This document shows positions 11,455-22,687 of a DNA stretch of 64,000 nucleotides, piece after piece. Positions within the stretch are counted from its first letter, which is position 1; every line of letters starts with the position of its first letter. The stretch is taken from positions 3,984,041 through 4,048,040 of the forward strand of contig OY759263.1 in assembly GCA_963662155.1 (NCBI GenBank), given 5' to 3'. The notes beneath the pieces are model-generated. The model did not search any database. It was not told where the DNA came from and was given only the letters and a program-made list of their open reading frames with translations. Source of the stretch: Lamellibrachia columna (taxonomy: Eukaryota > Annelida > Polychaeta > Sabellida > Siboglinidae). The position numbers and the translations under genes are program-made.

Positions 11455-12376
11455 TTTAACAAGATTGCCATCTCAAACAACAAGTTCCAGGTGGCAAGTG
11501 GACAAGGAAGCCGCTGGTTTATCGAGAGTCCAATAATTTCTCATCTATGTGTAGCCCGCTCATATCAGATATATGTCAACTCTATTTTTAAACACATTCA
11601 CACTACTAGCATTAACACAATCATTAGGCAGTTTGTTGCATTCATTTATCACCCTCTGTGAGAAAGAGAAAGTTTGAAGAACATATTCCTTTCAACATCC
11701 TCATAACCGTTCACTATTTGAAACACTTCTATTTGGTCTCCTCTTAGTCTCCTGGTCTCTAGTGTTGTCAAACGACATTGTAATAAGCGGCTTTCGTAAC
11801 TAAGGTCTCTCAATTCTGAAATCAGTTTAGTTGCTCTTCGTTGTATTCTTTCTAGATTGTCCTATGTCCTTTTTACGATACGGCCTCCATGGTTGAATAC
11901 CATATTCCAAGTGTGGTCTAAATATTGCTTTGTACATTATTAGTTGTTTCTCCTTATAAGTGATAGCTAATTAGCCCTACAATTTGATTTCCTTGCGAAG
12001 CAGAAATCCGACATTGCTCTGAAACTTTCATGCCAGCACTAAATGTTACTCCTAAGTCCTTTTCTTGTGTGGTTCTACCTAGTACAGCATCCCCTATTTT
12101 ATATTCTTCGTGCATGTTTCCATGTCCTATGTGTATGCATTTACACTTCCCACAATTGAATAACATTTGCCATTTTTCTGATCATTTAACTAATTTATCT
12201 AGATCATCCTGTAAACTTTGTTTATCTGTAACACTAGTAACCTTTCTGAATACTTTTGTGTCATCTGCAAATTTCAGTACTTTGCTAGATATGTCATCTT
12301 CCAAAATTCAGTACTTTGCTAGATATGTCATCTTCCAATAGTTCCAAGTTTACAATAATACCAAATAAAAATAACC
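11455..12376 (-). mobile_element. CR1 3' fragment, decayed (copy 2)
   Basis: Duplicate of the fragment at 1226-2155 with the same lesions, including the 38-bp internal tandem duplication. Confidence 0.85.
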
Positions 12377-12650
12377 TTTTGTGAAGGGCTTTTTGCCAAA
12401 ACGAGTTCTTATGTGCTTTTGGCAACCACACTGCCTGTTAAACCTTGGAGTCTGCCATTCCTGAATACAGTGGCATAGGCCACAGTAACTGATAAGCAAA
12501 TAATCCAATAGTCTCTGTTTTGAATGAAATTATTGGTTTCGTTTAACAATGTAATTAACTGTGTAAAACATAATAGCTTTTATACATTTCAGTCAAAAAT
12601 GTGAACATTACCTGCGATTATAATTATAATCCTAAAGTAAATTAAATTTG

Positions 12651-13195
12651 TCAGAATCCCTAAATTTGGAAAACCAAATTTAAGGATTCTGACAATAATG
12701 TAAACAGACAATGTGAAATCCTTAGGAGAGCATTACATTTGTTAGACGAACAATATACATCACAAAAAGAAATGTCTAACCCCAGGAAGGGTAATTTCCC
12801 TCTGAATGCAAACACTAGAAAACTGATTAGACGTAAAATATATTGTGGACAAGACATATGGAAACAAGAGATGGGAATAAATATCTGGAGTATTGCAAAA
12901 TTAGAAACAAAGTCAAAAACTTCGAAAGGATTTTTAAGAAAACTTAGCAATTAAAAAAAATAAAGAACCCAAAAGCCTTCTGGTAATATTACAATTCCAA
13001 AACTACAATCAAACCAGGAATTGGAAAATTAAATGTACATCCAATGAATTCCAAACTACAACAGATGATGGGGGAAAAGCAAATATTTTTGCAACCTACT
13101 TCGCTAGCGTATTTACAACCAAAGAACCAGGAAAAATATCAATTACCTCGAGTGAAGACTAAAACAATGAGGGAAGAGTTAACAATAACTGAAAG
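12651..13195 (+). pseudogene. LINE ORF2 fragment, part 1 (copy 2)
   Basis: Duplicate of 2430-2974, including the hairpin at 12651-12694. It is interrupted at 13195 by the hAT element. Confidence 0.6.
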
Positions 13196-14671
13196 CAGGG
13201 TTGGCATGTAACGAAGTAAAAGTACTTCGTTACAATACTTGAGTAGTTATTTCAAGTAATTGGCGTGTAACGAAGTAGAATTTTGACTAAATACTTTTTA
13301 CTTATAACGTAGTAGTTTTATCCAAAGTAACGCGACTTTTTACTCCGTTACTTTTATTTACTTCGGAATATATTTTCGTTAAATTTTTTTGCGAAACCGC
13401 TGCTGCCGGTGGCGCTCCACCGTCAACGACATTTAAAAAAACTGTTCATAGTCGCCAGGCCGAAAGCTATTAATATAATTCAATCGCATGTCAGTTCGCG
13501 ATCATATTTGCATGCATACCTCTCTTCGGGATATCGACTGTTTTATGTCTACGTCAGTGAACGAAGTCTGCCAAATATTGGCATAGGTCAGGTCAAGGCC
13601 GTTGACATAAAATGTCACTTCGAGCACACAACGCTTGAACGCCATCTCAAACCACGAATGTCTCCGTTGCACCATATAAACTATTAATCAGTAAGTTTCC
13701 AATACGTATTATAAATATTAAAATTTTCAATTTCCACAATGTATTGATAATCCCCATACACTGACACAATTCTGATATTCGTGAGCGAACGCGCATCTTG
13801 GATCTAGAACGAGAACCGATTTTCTCCCATTGGCATTGCCATTGTCAGCAACGGCCTTACCGGCTTACGTCAGCATTAAAGCATTTTACTTTCACGAATA
13901 AAATTCATATTGAGATGTTTAATAAATTCATAATAATGATTACTCGACAGAACTAAACAGTAAAGAATTGATACTCTGCCATTTGGCAGCATCTTTTTCC
14001 AGCAATGGCTTATTCAAGCTGACCCATAAATATAAATAATATCAAAGACAGGGACAGGGGCCCTGACAGGTCACTTTTAATTGCAATTAGCAACCGCATT
14101 CCTCTGTTGCACTGATCTGTCTTCTGATCAATTCTAGCCCCAGATGGTACCAAGTAACCAACACAGCTAGCTGCTAAAGCCTGTTGTTTCAATGTTTGTG
14201 TGAGCTTATAAGACATGTATGGGCAGACATGAGAAGGTGGCGGTTCACAAGCCAGATGGCTTCATCAGCTAGGCATCAAATGTCTTTGTTAATTTTTTTG
14301 AAATTATTTGATGTTGTGAGCGCTCATTAAAGATAATTTAATTGTCCAAGCATCCAAGTGAGCACCGTGTTCAATGGTGGAAGACCGATTGACCAGCTAA
14401 GGCTGTCTGGGAGCACATTGTTATAGGTAGAGTGGTTGCAAAACAGTTGTCAGATGCAAGTTGTATAATTTATATAATATTACTCATGATTTTGTTGTTA
14501 TTTCTAAGTGTTGTACTTTTACTTCTACTTTTACTTCAAATACTTTTGAAAAGTAGTTTTACTTTTTACTCAAATAGTTTTTTTTACAAAGTAATTTTAC
14601 TTTTACTCAAGTAGTTTTTAGTTGAATTACTTTTACTTAAGTACAACATTAAAGTAATTCAGTCAACCCTG
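13196..14671. mobile_element. Non-autonomous hAT element (copy 2, 1,476 bp)
   Basis: Same termini and the same 8-bp duplication ACTGAAAG (13188-13195 and 14672-14679) as the element at 2975-4657, with about 200 bp lost near 14290-14300. The shared target duplication shows that it was copied with its surroundings and did not insert independently. Confidence 0.87.
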
Positions 14672-14679
14672 ACTGAAAG

Positions 14680-16196
14680 TAAAATATTATTGGCGTTAAA
14701 AAACATAAAGATAAAAAAATCCCCTGGTCCAGATAAGATAGCAGCCAGGCTTTTGGTGGAACTATCGAAATTGATAAGTCACCCATTACAGATAATATTT
14801 GAAATATCTATAAGAAGCAGTTAGTATTCCAAACGATTGGAAAGAAGGGAAAATATCAGCGATTTATAGCAATTATCATCCTGTAAGCATTACAGTATAC
14901 TATGCAAATGCATGGAAACGATAATTAGAAATCATAGTATGAAATATATGAAGGAAAATGGTATATTTAGTCCAAAACAATATGGTTTTATACAAGGGCG
15001 TTCAACAGTCCTCCAACGTATTAAGGTTTTAGATAATTGAACCTTGGAACTCGATAATGTTAATTATATAGATGTTATTTAAATAAACTGTCAGAAAGCT
15101 TTTGATCCTGTACCACATAAGATTAGATAGCTTCAACATTACGAAGGAAGTCATAAATTGGATAGAAGCATTTCTCACAAAAGGTGGTTGTGAATGGACA
15201 GAAATCGAAATGACCCAAATTGACTTTTGGGATACCCCAGTTTTTGGTTTCAAGACAATTTACTATTTGTGTTATATATAAATGCCTTATCAGAATTAAC
15301 AAAGTCTGATACATGTTTATTTGCACACAAGACATCTTACAACATAACATAAATATCTTAGAGCAGTTGAGTGATTAGTGGTTATTAAAATGTCATCCTG
15401 ACAAACGCACATGAATATTGGTAAAAATAATGTTGGGACAATCGAATGTTCTATGACATTAAACAATACCAGGCATCCGCTTGACACAATTGAATTTTTT
15501 AATATTGCCTATTCTCTTTAGCTTCTTAGCACCTCCATCCTTCTGTTGACGACTTTTCGCCACGATAATGCCTAATCCTTTGGTTTTGTCGCGCCACTGA
15601 GCTTGGATTTTCCGATGATATTGGCGCCAAAGAAGTCATTTTATTATTATCATTATTTAACGCAAAAAGACTCAGTCACTGAATACACCAATCTGTCCTT
15701 TGATGATCGCATTAATCAAGTTGTAAATAAAGCAACACAGATTACAAAAATAATTCGCAGAACTTTCCAATTTCTAGACAAACATACGTTCTTGCCATTA
15801 TATAAAATAATGGTAAGAACGCATCTTGACCACACCATAGCAGTAGGGTACCCTTATAAGAAGAAAAAAACATTATTGCAATAGAAAACTTCCAAAGAAG
15901 AGCAACCAAAGAATTGCCAGGTATGAGTAACCTAACTTATGTAGACAGATTAAACTCACTGACAATACCATCATTAGCATGTAAACGTTTATGAGATGTA
16001 ATTAAAGGTTTTTTAAATTAGACAAAACGTATAAAACAACGAATCCTCACATAAACTTTTAAAATGGGATGAAACATCTTTCAGGACAGGGAATAGAGGT
16101 CATGAGAAAAAATGCTATCCCTCTCAGTGTGACTGAGCCTTGGGATTCCCTTTCTGAGTCGTACAGGCAAAATCCATAGATTCATTAGAAGAGGTC
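14680..16196 (+). pseudogene. LINE reverse transcriptase, part 2 (copy 2)
   Basis: Duplicate of 4666-6187. The C-terminal part is slightly better kept here: 15603-15884 reads through NLSFDDRINQVVNKATQITK and FLPLYKIMVRTHLDHTIAVG. It carries the same SINE-like insertion near 15490-15665. Confidence 0.78.
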
Positions 16197-17920
16197 AGAT
16201 CAGAGTGGAAGGAGACGGGAGGGAACGGCGATGGTGTGCGAAAAGAGAAAGACAACATGCTGCCAAGTGACACAACTGCAGGACAAAATATGACGGAAGC
16301 GAACCGACGCAAGAGCTACACTGATGTAGTAACAGAGGGGATGAGGAGGACATCGTTGGTGTTTGTGGGGGACTCGATAGTTAGGAAAACTTACTAAGCC
16401 CTAAATAAAGGGGACGACGTGGCAGTTTGTTTTCCGGGGGCAAAAATAGAGGATACACACGGAAAGGGTGGAGAAAACCATGGGTACTGGACTCTTGGCA
16501 AGGAAGGGTATATTCTAACTTAGTATACGTAAGCACAAATAACGCAGAGATGGAGGGTACAATTGCCATGGTTAAGAAGTACAGGCAGATAGTCAGACCT
16601 AAAGCACACAAGGGTTGAGCAGATAATTCTGTCAGGGATTTTACCAGTAACTGGCGGGAAGCAGAGGTCAAGGTTATCGAAACTGCCGGATAATGGCAAT
16701 TAACACACAGCAGTTATGTAGGGAAGAGGAAGTTGGATCTGTGAGGTTGTTTTATTGGGAAGCTGACATATTTATGACCGATTGGCTTCCTCTGTATGGA
16801 AAGGGTGCAGAAGTGTTTGCACATGAACTCAACATGAATAATCGACAGTGGAGTGGGTAGCATAAAAAATAGTTTTTATAGCAAATATTGTTTTAGAAGC
16901 GCAGGGGGTACTTAGAGGTGCCTCAAACACTAGTGAACACAAACCAGTAACAAAATATCCGGGAATCATTTCTGAAGCTGGTTTTAAACTCGTGTGTTTA
17001 AATGCAAGGAGCAGCGTAAATAAGAATAATGAATTAAACATTACAGTAGAAGATATTGACCCTCACATAATTGGTATAACCGAATCATGGGCAAACAGAC
17101 AAGGCAGATGCTGATTTAGTACTGACATTATACTTAATGCTTAAAAGAGATCGAATAGGAAGAAGAGTAGGGAGGGGGATACTTTTTAAAGAATCTATTC
17201 AGGCATACGAAATAAAATTAGAAAGGGAAGCAGATTTCGATGAAGCTGTTTGGTGCAATACAGTTATAGGAAATTCAACATTAACTATTGGATTAGTTTA
17301 CCGTAGTCCATACATAAACGAAGAAAATAACACAAATATACAAAACGCTATAAAGGAAATTAATAAATGGGAATGTATCATAATGGGAGATTTTAGCCAC
17401 GGACACATAAAATGGACATCGCTAGAAAGTACAGGGGGTGAGGACCAACATATTCTACTTATAATACATGATAGCTTCCTTACACAACACGTGCTACAAG
17501 TGAGAGAATGTATTAAATATAATTTAGTCTTCACGAAATAAATTAGTGGATAATGTCAAAATACATGAACCACTGGGTAACAGTGATCATAATCAAATAT
17601 ATTTAGACATCAAAGTAAAACCAGTAAGTAAAAATAAAAAAAGAAATAGGCACAGGATAAACTTACACATTGGTAAATATAAAGATATGAGAAAATACAA
17701 TTGAATTGGAATAACTTGCTGAGGAATAGGACAGCAATTGCGTTTTGGAACATTCTTAGACACGAAATTGACAGCAATTTGTTCCAATGAAAAAAACATG
17801 GAAAACAGTCTAGAAAGGAACATTTAGCATTTTGGAACATTCTAAGACATGAAATTGAGAGCAATTTGTTCCCGTGAAAAAAAACATGGAAAACGGTCTA
17901 GAAAGGAACACTTGTTAAAA
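16197..17920 (+). pseudogene. CR1 fragment: ORF1 esterase end and endonuclease
   Basis: Plus-strand remnant of the CR1 family. 16340-16620 shows the ORF1 esterase start (VFVGDSIVRK, then stops). 16980-17541 is the AP-endonuclease N-terminus: KLVCLNARSSVNKNNELNIT, DPHIIGITESWAN, GLVYRSPYIN and MGDFSHGHIKW. The frame is broken repeatedly. The 3' end carries a tandem duplication of about 93 bp (17735-17827 and 17828-17917), after which the element stops, so the reverse transcriptase is missing. Confidence 0.87.
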
Positions 17921-18542
17921 TAAGCGGTAATGCCTAGCGGTCGACTGTTTTGCTCGCTTGACTGTTGACTGGTTATGTGTTGTGGTCATTACAACTTTAC
18001 AAATGGCGACGATGATGGGATGCGAATTCGTGCACATTTGACAGTTAAATTACGATTGCACTTGATGATTAGCACATTGCTAATGCGAACTGTATGTTGG
18101 CCACACGTTTCTCAGTTTTTACTACAAAAATTGTCTGTGCCACTGTGTCTACGTACACATATGTCAACAGCCTGATATGTCTTATGTAGTAATGACAATC
18201 ATGGTAGGGGAGACCTGGGTTAGTCGTTTACAGGGGTAAGTTTTTACATAGTCGTTTCACGAGAACATAGCACACATATGGAAATAACATCGACAGTAAT
18301 TGGTTGGAAGTCCACCAGCAGACACACTGTCCAAAACTCGGCAGCTAAGAAGACGGAACTTAACAAGGTGTGGACAAAATTACTTTTTAACTACCTAAGA
18401 CTTGTTTTGGTATGCCCACATAATATCATCTCGGGCAACCACTTTTTAGGTTTCCGAAATGAAGCTTGAAAGATGTCTACTATATAGTATAAGGGGTTAT
18501 GCCAAGTGAAACTGAAATAAAACAGGATTTGTTATTGTGTTT
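17921..18542. other. Intergenic, no gene seen
   Basis: Several short open frames but no family or splice-supported exon. Confidence 0.5.
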
Positions 18543-19272
18543 GGGGCAAGTTGTTACAGTTGTATTGGTGCACGTTGTAAGAACTGTAACAACTGTAACA
18601 CCGCTAGGGCGGCTCGCACACATATGGCTCAGCCAGCGAATTGTGTGCTGAAAATGACTGAAAAAACGAAATGTATTTAACCATGACGTGTGAAAGATTT
18701 ATTTCACTTGTGAAGCCAGACGTAATGGTTCCAGTTCTGTAAATGCTAGCAGCGTCAAACTAAATTAATAAATATTTCAGACGGGCGAGCAACGGTTGGA
18801 CTCTCGATAAGCCAATGGTTTCCTTGTCCACTTGCCATATGAGTGTTTTATCTTGGACGGCAATCTTGTTAAATCTTGTTAATTTTTATGCCACAGTCCT
18901 ATTTGAGCAATTAATACATATTGCACGGTTAATTGAAATATGGATGTGATTGTGCGTGTACGTGAGTTATGTACGCGTGTGTACAATTCAATCAGTTAGA
19001 TTATTACATATATGTTATCATTCATTATTTCACACTCCTTTAATTATATTACATTCACTATCGTTTGTTATGTGTGAATCGGGGGAATGTGTCCCCTTTA
19101 GTAACTAAAAATTAAAAGCTTAACATATGAAGCTGTGAACACCTAGATTGTTATGCACATTGTGTATTAGATGTTGATGTAATAACAGTAACATGTAAGA
19201 GTGACACTTGCCTGGCGATCCAAGCGTTCTTTGTTGTAGCAAGTTGCCCCGTATGGCGTAACAACTTGCCCC
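18543..19272. mobile_element. Possible inverted-repeat element (15-bp ends)
   Basis: GGGGCAAGTTGTTAC at 18543-18557 is perfectly inverted at 19258-19272, and part of the motif recurs at 19240-19250. This could be a small DNA transposon of about 730 bp into which a CR1 3' end (18738-18889) later inserted. No clear target duplication is visible. Confidence 0.35.
18738..18889 (+). mobile_element. CR1 3' end, extreme 5' truncation
   Basis: Matches only the last ~150 bp of CR1: the CTAGCAGCGT site near the ORF2 stop, GGACTCTCGATAAGCCAATG, CCTTGTCCACTTGCCAT and the tail AATCTTGTTAAATCTTGTTA. Very short copies like this are common for target-primed LINEs. Confidence 0.85.
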
Positions 19273-19325
19273 GCTTACGAGGTTAGTTGTTACAGTCGAC
19301 CGCGTCTAGGATACTTCACATATAT

Positions 19326-20222
19326 TTAACAAGATTTGCCATCCAAGCCAAATGCCCAGATGGCAAGTGGACAAGGAAGCCATTGGCTTATCGAGAGTCC
19401 AACAATGTTCATCTACTTATAACCCGCCCTCCTGAGATATGTGTCAACCTTGTTTTTAAACATATTCACGCTGCTAGCAGTTACACAATCTGTAGACAAT
19501 TTGTTCCATTCATTTATTGTCCTCTGTGAGAACGAGTGCTTCCTGATGTCCAATCTACACTGATCCTTTACTAATTTTACCTCATGTCCTCTTGTTCTGC
19601 TATCCTTCTTGAGTGAGAAAAACATATTTCTATCAATATTTTCATACCCATTCAATATCTTAAAAACTTCAATCTGATCTCCTCTTAACCTCCTTGTCTC
19701 TAGAGTTGTTAAACCACATTCTTTCAGGCGTTCTTCATAACTAAGGTCTCTCAGTTCTGGAATCATTTTAGTTGCTCTCCTTTGTATGCGTTCAAGCGTA
19801 TCTATATCCTTCTTATGATATGGTCTCCATGCTTGTATACAGTATTCTAAATGAGGTCTAACTATTGCTTTATAAAGAGGTATAATTGACTTTTGTCCCT
19901 TGTATGTTATGTTTCTTCTAATCAATCCAAGAATTTGATTACCCTTTGAAGCTGCAATACCACACTGCTATGAAACTTTCATATCAGCGCTTATTGTAAC
20001 TCCTAAGTCCTTTTCTTTTACAATAGTACCCAGAACAGTATCTCCCATTTTATACTATACCTTCTGTCCTGACCCCTTCCTTCCTGTCTCCTTTGCTCCT
20101 GTCTCCCCCACTTCCCTCTCCTTCGCTCTTGTCTCCCCCACCCCCTTCTCCTTCCCTCCTGTCTCCCCTACTCCCCTCTCCTTTACTCCGGTTGTCTTCC
20201 CCCCGTTCCTTTCCTTCCCATA
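19326..20222 (-). pseudogene. CR1 copy with large internal deletion
   Basis: The 3' part (19413-20050) encodes the ORF2 C-terminus from KMGDTV to VDTYLRRAGYK and is nearly identical to the copy at 42205, so it is young. Immediately upstream (20060-20222) comes the Gly/Glu/Lys-rich repeat region of ORF1 (GVGETRAKEREVGETGAKE). About 3 kb (ORF1 esterase, endonuclease and most of the RT) is missing between them. Confidence 0.88.
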
Positions 20223-20394
20223 TATGCCATACAACATGGAGTGACCGTGGTATGGTGCATTTTATTAACACGAATAATATATTTATGTATACGTTGGCAG
20301 AATTAATGCATATAACATACTTTTCACAAAAAAGTGACTTTAACTAAACATTTTAAAATTTAGCCCGGCCTCCCATACCGCAACACCGTTGTCG

Positions 20395-21190
20395 CGCGTA
20401 CATGGGATACTACCGCCGGCACCAGTGAACCTTGAGTCCAATACTGCCGAGAAATGGAAGATGTCCAAGCAAAAATGCAAGAACTACGCCACGATCACCC
20501 AACTCAAGAAAGATCCGGTTGCATTGCTACTTCACACGGTCCGTGATGCTGCTTCGAGAATATATAACGGGTTTACGTTCGACACTGACAATTATGCCCG
20601 ATCGGTAGATTCCTAGCAAAATTCGACAGTCGCACGAAGCCAATGAATGTCACGAGAGGTTTATCTTCAACAATCGAAAACAACCAACAAGGCGAGACAT
20701 TCGAGCAGTTCTCAGCAACCACAAGAGTACTCATTAAATCCTGCAATTTCTTAGATAATTGCAGAAACTTCATATTACGCGATATGTATCCAAGATCGGG
20801 ACATCGATCTTGGGTGTCCAAGATCGGGACATCGATCTTGAAGGAGCGGAACATATCTTTGGAGTCAACAATCGACACATGTAGAGCAGCAGAAAAATGA
20901 GACACGAGGCTGTCAACAGGGTCAGCAAATCAAAATATGCCCGCGAACCAAAACCAGGAAGCCCGAGAAACCATGCACGGGACTACATGAAAGGACACAA
21001 AAACAAACATAGACCACTGGACCATGCGAGTCGACAGCAACAACTAGCCAGTAGAATGATATATCAACAGTGCGGATTTGATTACCATGTTGACGGAATG
21101 TATCCTGCAGAGGGAGAGAAACAAATGTACTCACTTTGAAAAAATATGCAGAAAAAAGAAACATGAAAACAAACGGGTTCGACATGTTCA
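20395..21190 (+). pseudogene. Ty3/Gypsy-type gag fragment
   Basis: The reading runs PPAPVNLESNTAEKWKMSKQ, then VALLLHTVRDAASRIYNGFTFD, then NNQQGETFEQFSATTRVLIKSC, then LESTIDTCRAAEK, and after frameshifts a degraded zinc-knuckle region (HFEKICRKKKH). This order is that of the capsid part of invertebrate Ty3/Gypsy Gag. There are several frameshifts and no pol or LTR was found nearby. A 27-bp duplication with self-complementary arms (AAGATCG...CGATCTT) sits at 20790-20843. Confidence 0.75.
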
Positions 21191-21319
21191 ACCAGATACG
21201 CATACAACAATTGACTGGTGACTCAAGCAGAAGATGAATATGACAGCAGTTCGGCAAAGGAACAAAACAAAGGAAAAGCACATATGACCATGCCCCCAAG
21301 ATCATGTACCACAGCCAAG

Positions 21320-21930
21320 TTCAAGTTCAAGTTTTATTCTCTAATATCATACAATGGTGTATGAGATAAATATACAATACCAAGAGTATTTGAAAGTACT
21401 CAAAACATTTTAAAATAATAAGAACAGTCATTGTTAGTTAAACTTACCAATTATGATTTTGATAAACTTACAAATTCGTATTAGTTTATCTAAACTATGA
21501 CTATTAAACAACACAGAGAACTTGAAAGAATTAGGGTGATTAATAAAATACCTTGTCAGAGATCAATTTCTTTGGTCTTTTAAAGTGTCACATTGAAACA
21601 ATAGATGAAATTCATCCACACTCTTGTTTATATTACACAAAGTAACTTTAGTCTTAGTTGTAATTAATTTTTAAAGATCATAATTTACAATAATGAGATA
21701 CTGCATTTAAGCAATCCTGAAGTTCAGTGGCTGACTCCGCCATTATGATAGTATCATCTGTATACAACATATACAATTTTAGAAATACACATACGTCATT
21801 AGTTTGAAGTTTGCCATTAATGAGATCAGAAACCATAGTCAAACCATTAAAAGAGTTTCTAACAAAATCTTTCATGTCATTAAGAAATATTGAAAATAAC
21901 AATGGCGAGAGATTCCCCCCGCTTTACCCC
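21320..21930 (-). pseudogene. LINE reverse transcriptase fragment (second type)
   Basis: On the minus strand a GVKRG start (near 21930) leads to FSIFLNDMKDFVRNSFNG and the catalytic box YTDDTIIMAESATELQDCLN, then degraded sequence ending in a possible FHLLFQC block. The pattern is that of the RT palm of invertebrate LINEs whose index motif reads YADDT. It is broken by stops and has no intact ends. Confidence 0.75.
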
Positions 21931-22687
21931 TTGATTGCATTCAAAGAAGTCAGACATACAACTATCATTGATTTTAATACAAGAATTGGCCTTAGTATAC
22001 ATGTTTGTATATTACATTTAACACCCTACCAGTTTCACGAAGCGTACTGTACGAAGGAGCTTATATGCACGTTTGAAGTAGAACACGTAACTCGGAACAA
22101 TCGAACTACTACGAACTTACGGACTACTACAACTTCGAGCTATGTAATCTACGTCAAGCGTCCACGTTAGTTCCTTTGTAAGATCCCCACCCCACGGGTG
22201 TAGGACCCATATCCATGGTCCCCTGAACACGCCTACACAATTTCAGCCCCATGCATGCGAAACTGACGAAATACGTGTTCCTGTGCGTGTTGTTACGATT
22301 CCCGCACACGGACGGCATAACAAAAAACCGTCACGAAACGTCCGCGCACGGCCGTCATAGTAAAACACCACGACACGTCCGCGAGCAGATGTTACAACAA
22401 AACGTCAAATAAACGAACGCTTTTTGACAAGTTTAGTTTATATTAGTATGAAGTTCAGCATCATAACATTTCTAGCCATATTAAACAAACTTTTGTAGTG
22501 TACGCGAATTAAATGTTTTATATTTGATACTGCATTTATTGTGTACTAAATGTGATACAACAACATATCTTGCTACTGGACGTAACAGTACATATTTGGA
22601 CGACCGGTGGTCAGTTGTTGCGCCCACGCTGCCTAGCCTATGTCCGCGATCACATCCGTCAGGTGTGTCTGGGTTTGCGGATACCAG
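21931..22687. other. Intergenic, no feature seen
   Basis: No recognisable gene or repeat. GC rises around 22240-22400 (several CACG-rich words) without a clear element. Confidence 0.5.

Larger units (their letters stand above)
10118..16196 (+). repeat. Segmental duplication, copy 2
   Basis: Second copy of 1-6187, more than 95% similar by eye. It carries its own changes: an extra 120 bp near 10509-10630, a deletion of about 200 bp inside the hAT element, and small indels. It ends at GAAGAGGTC (16188-16196) and then passes directly into a CR1 ORF1 fragment. Confidence 0.93.
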
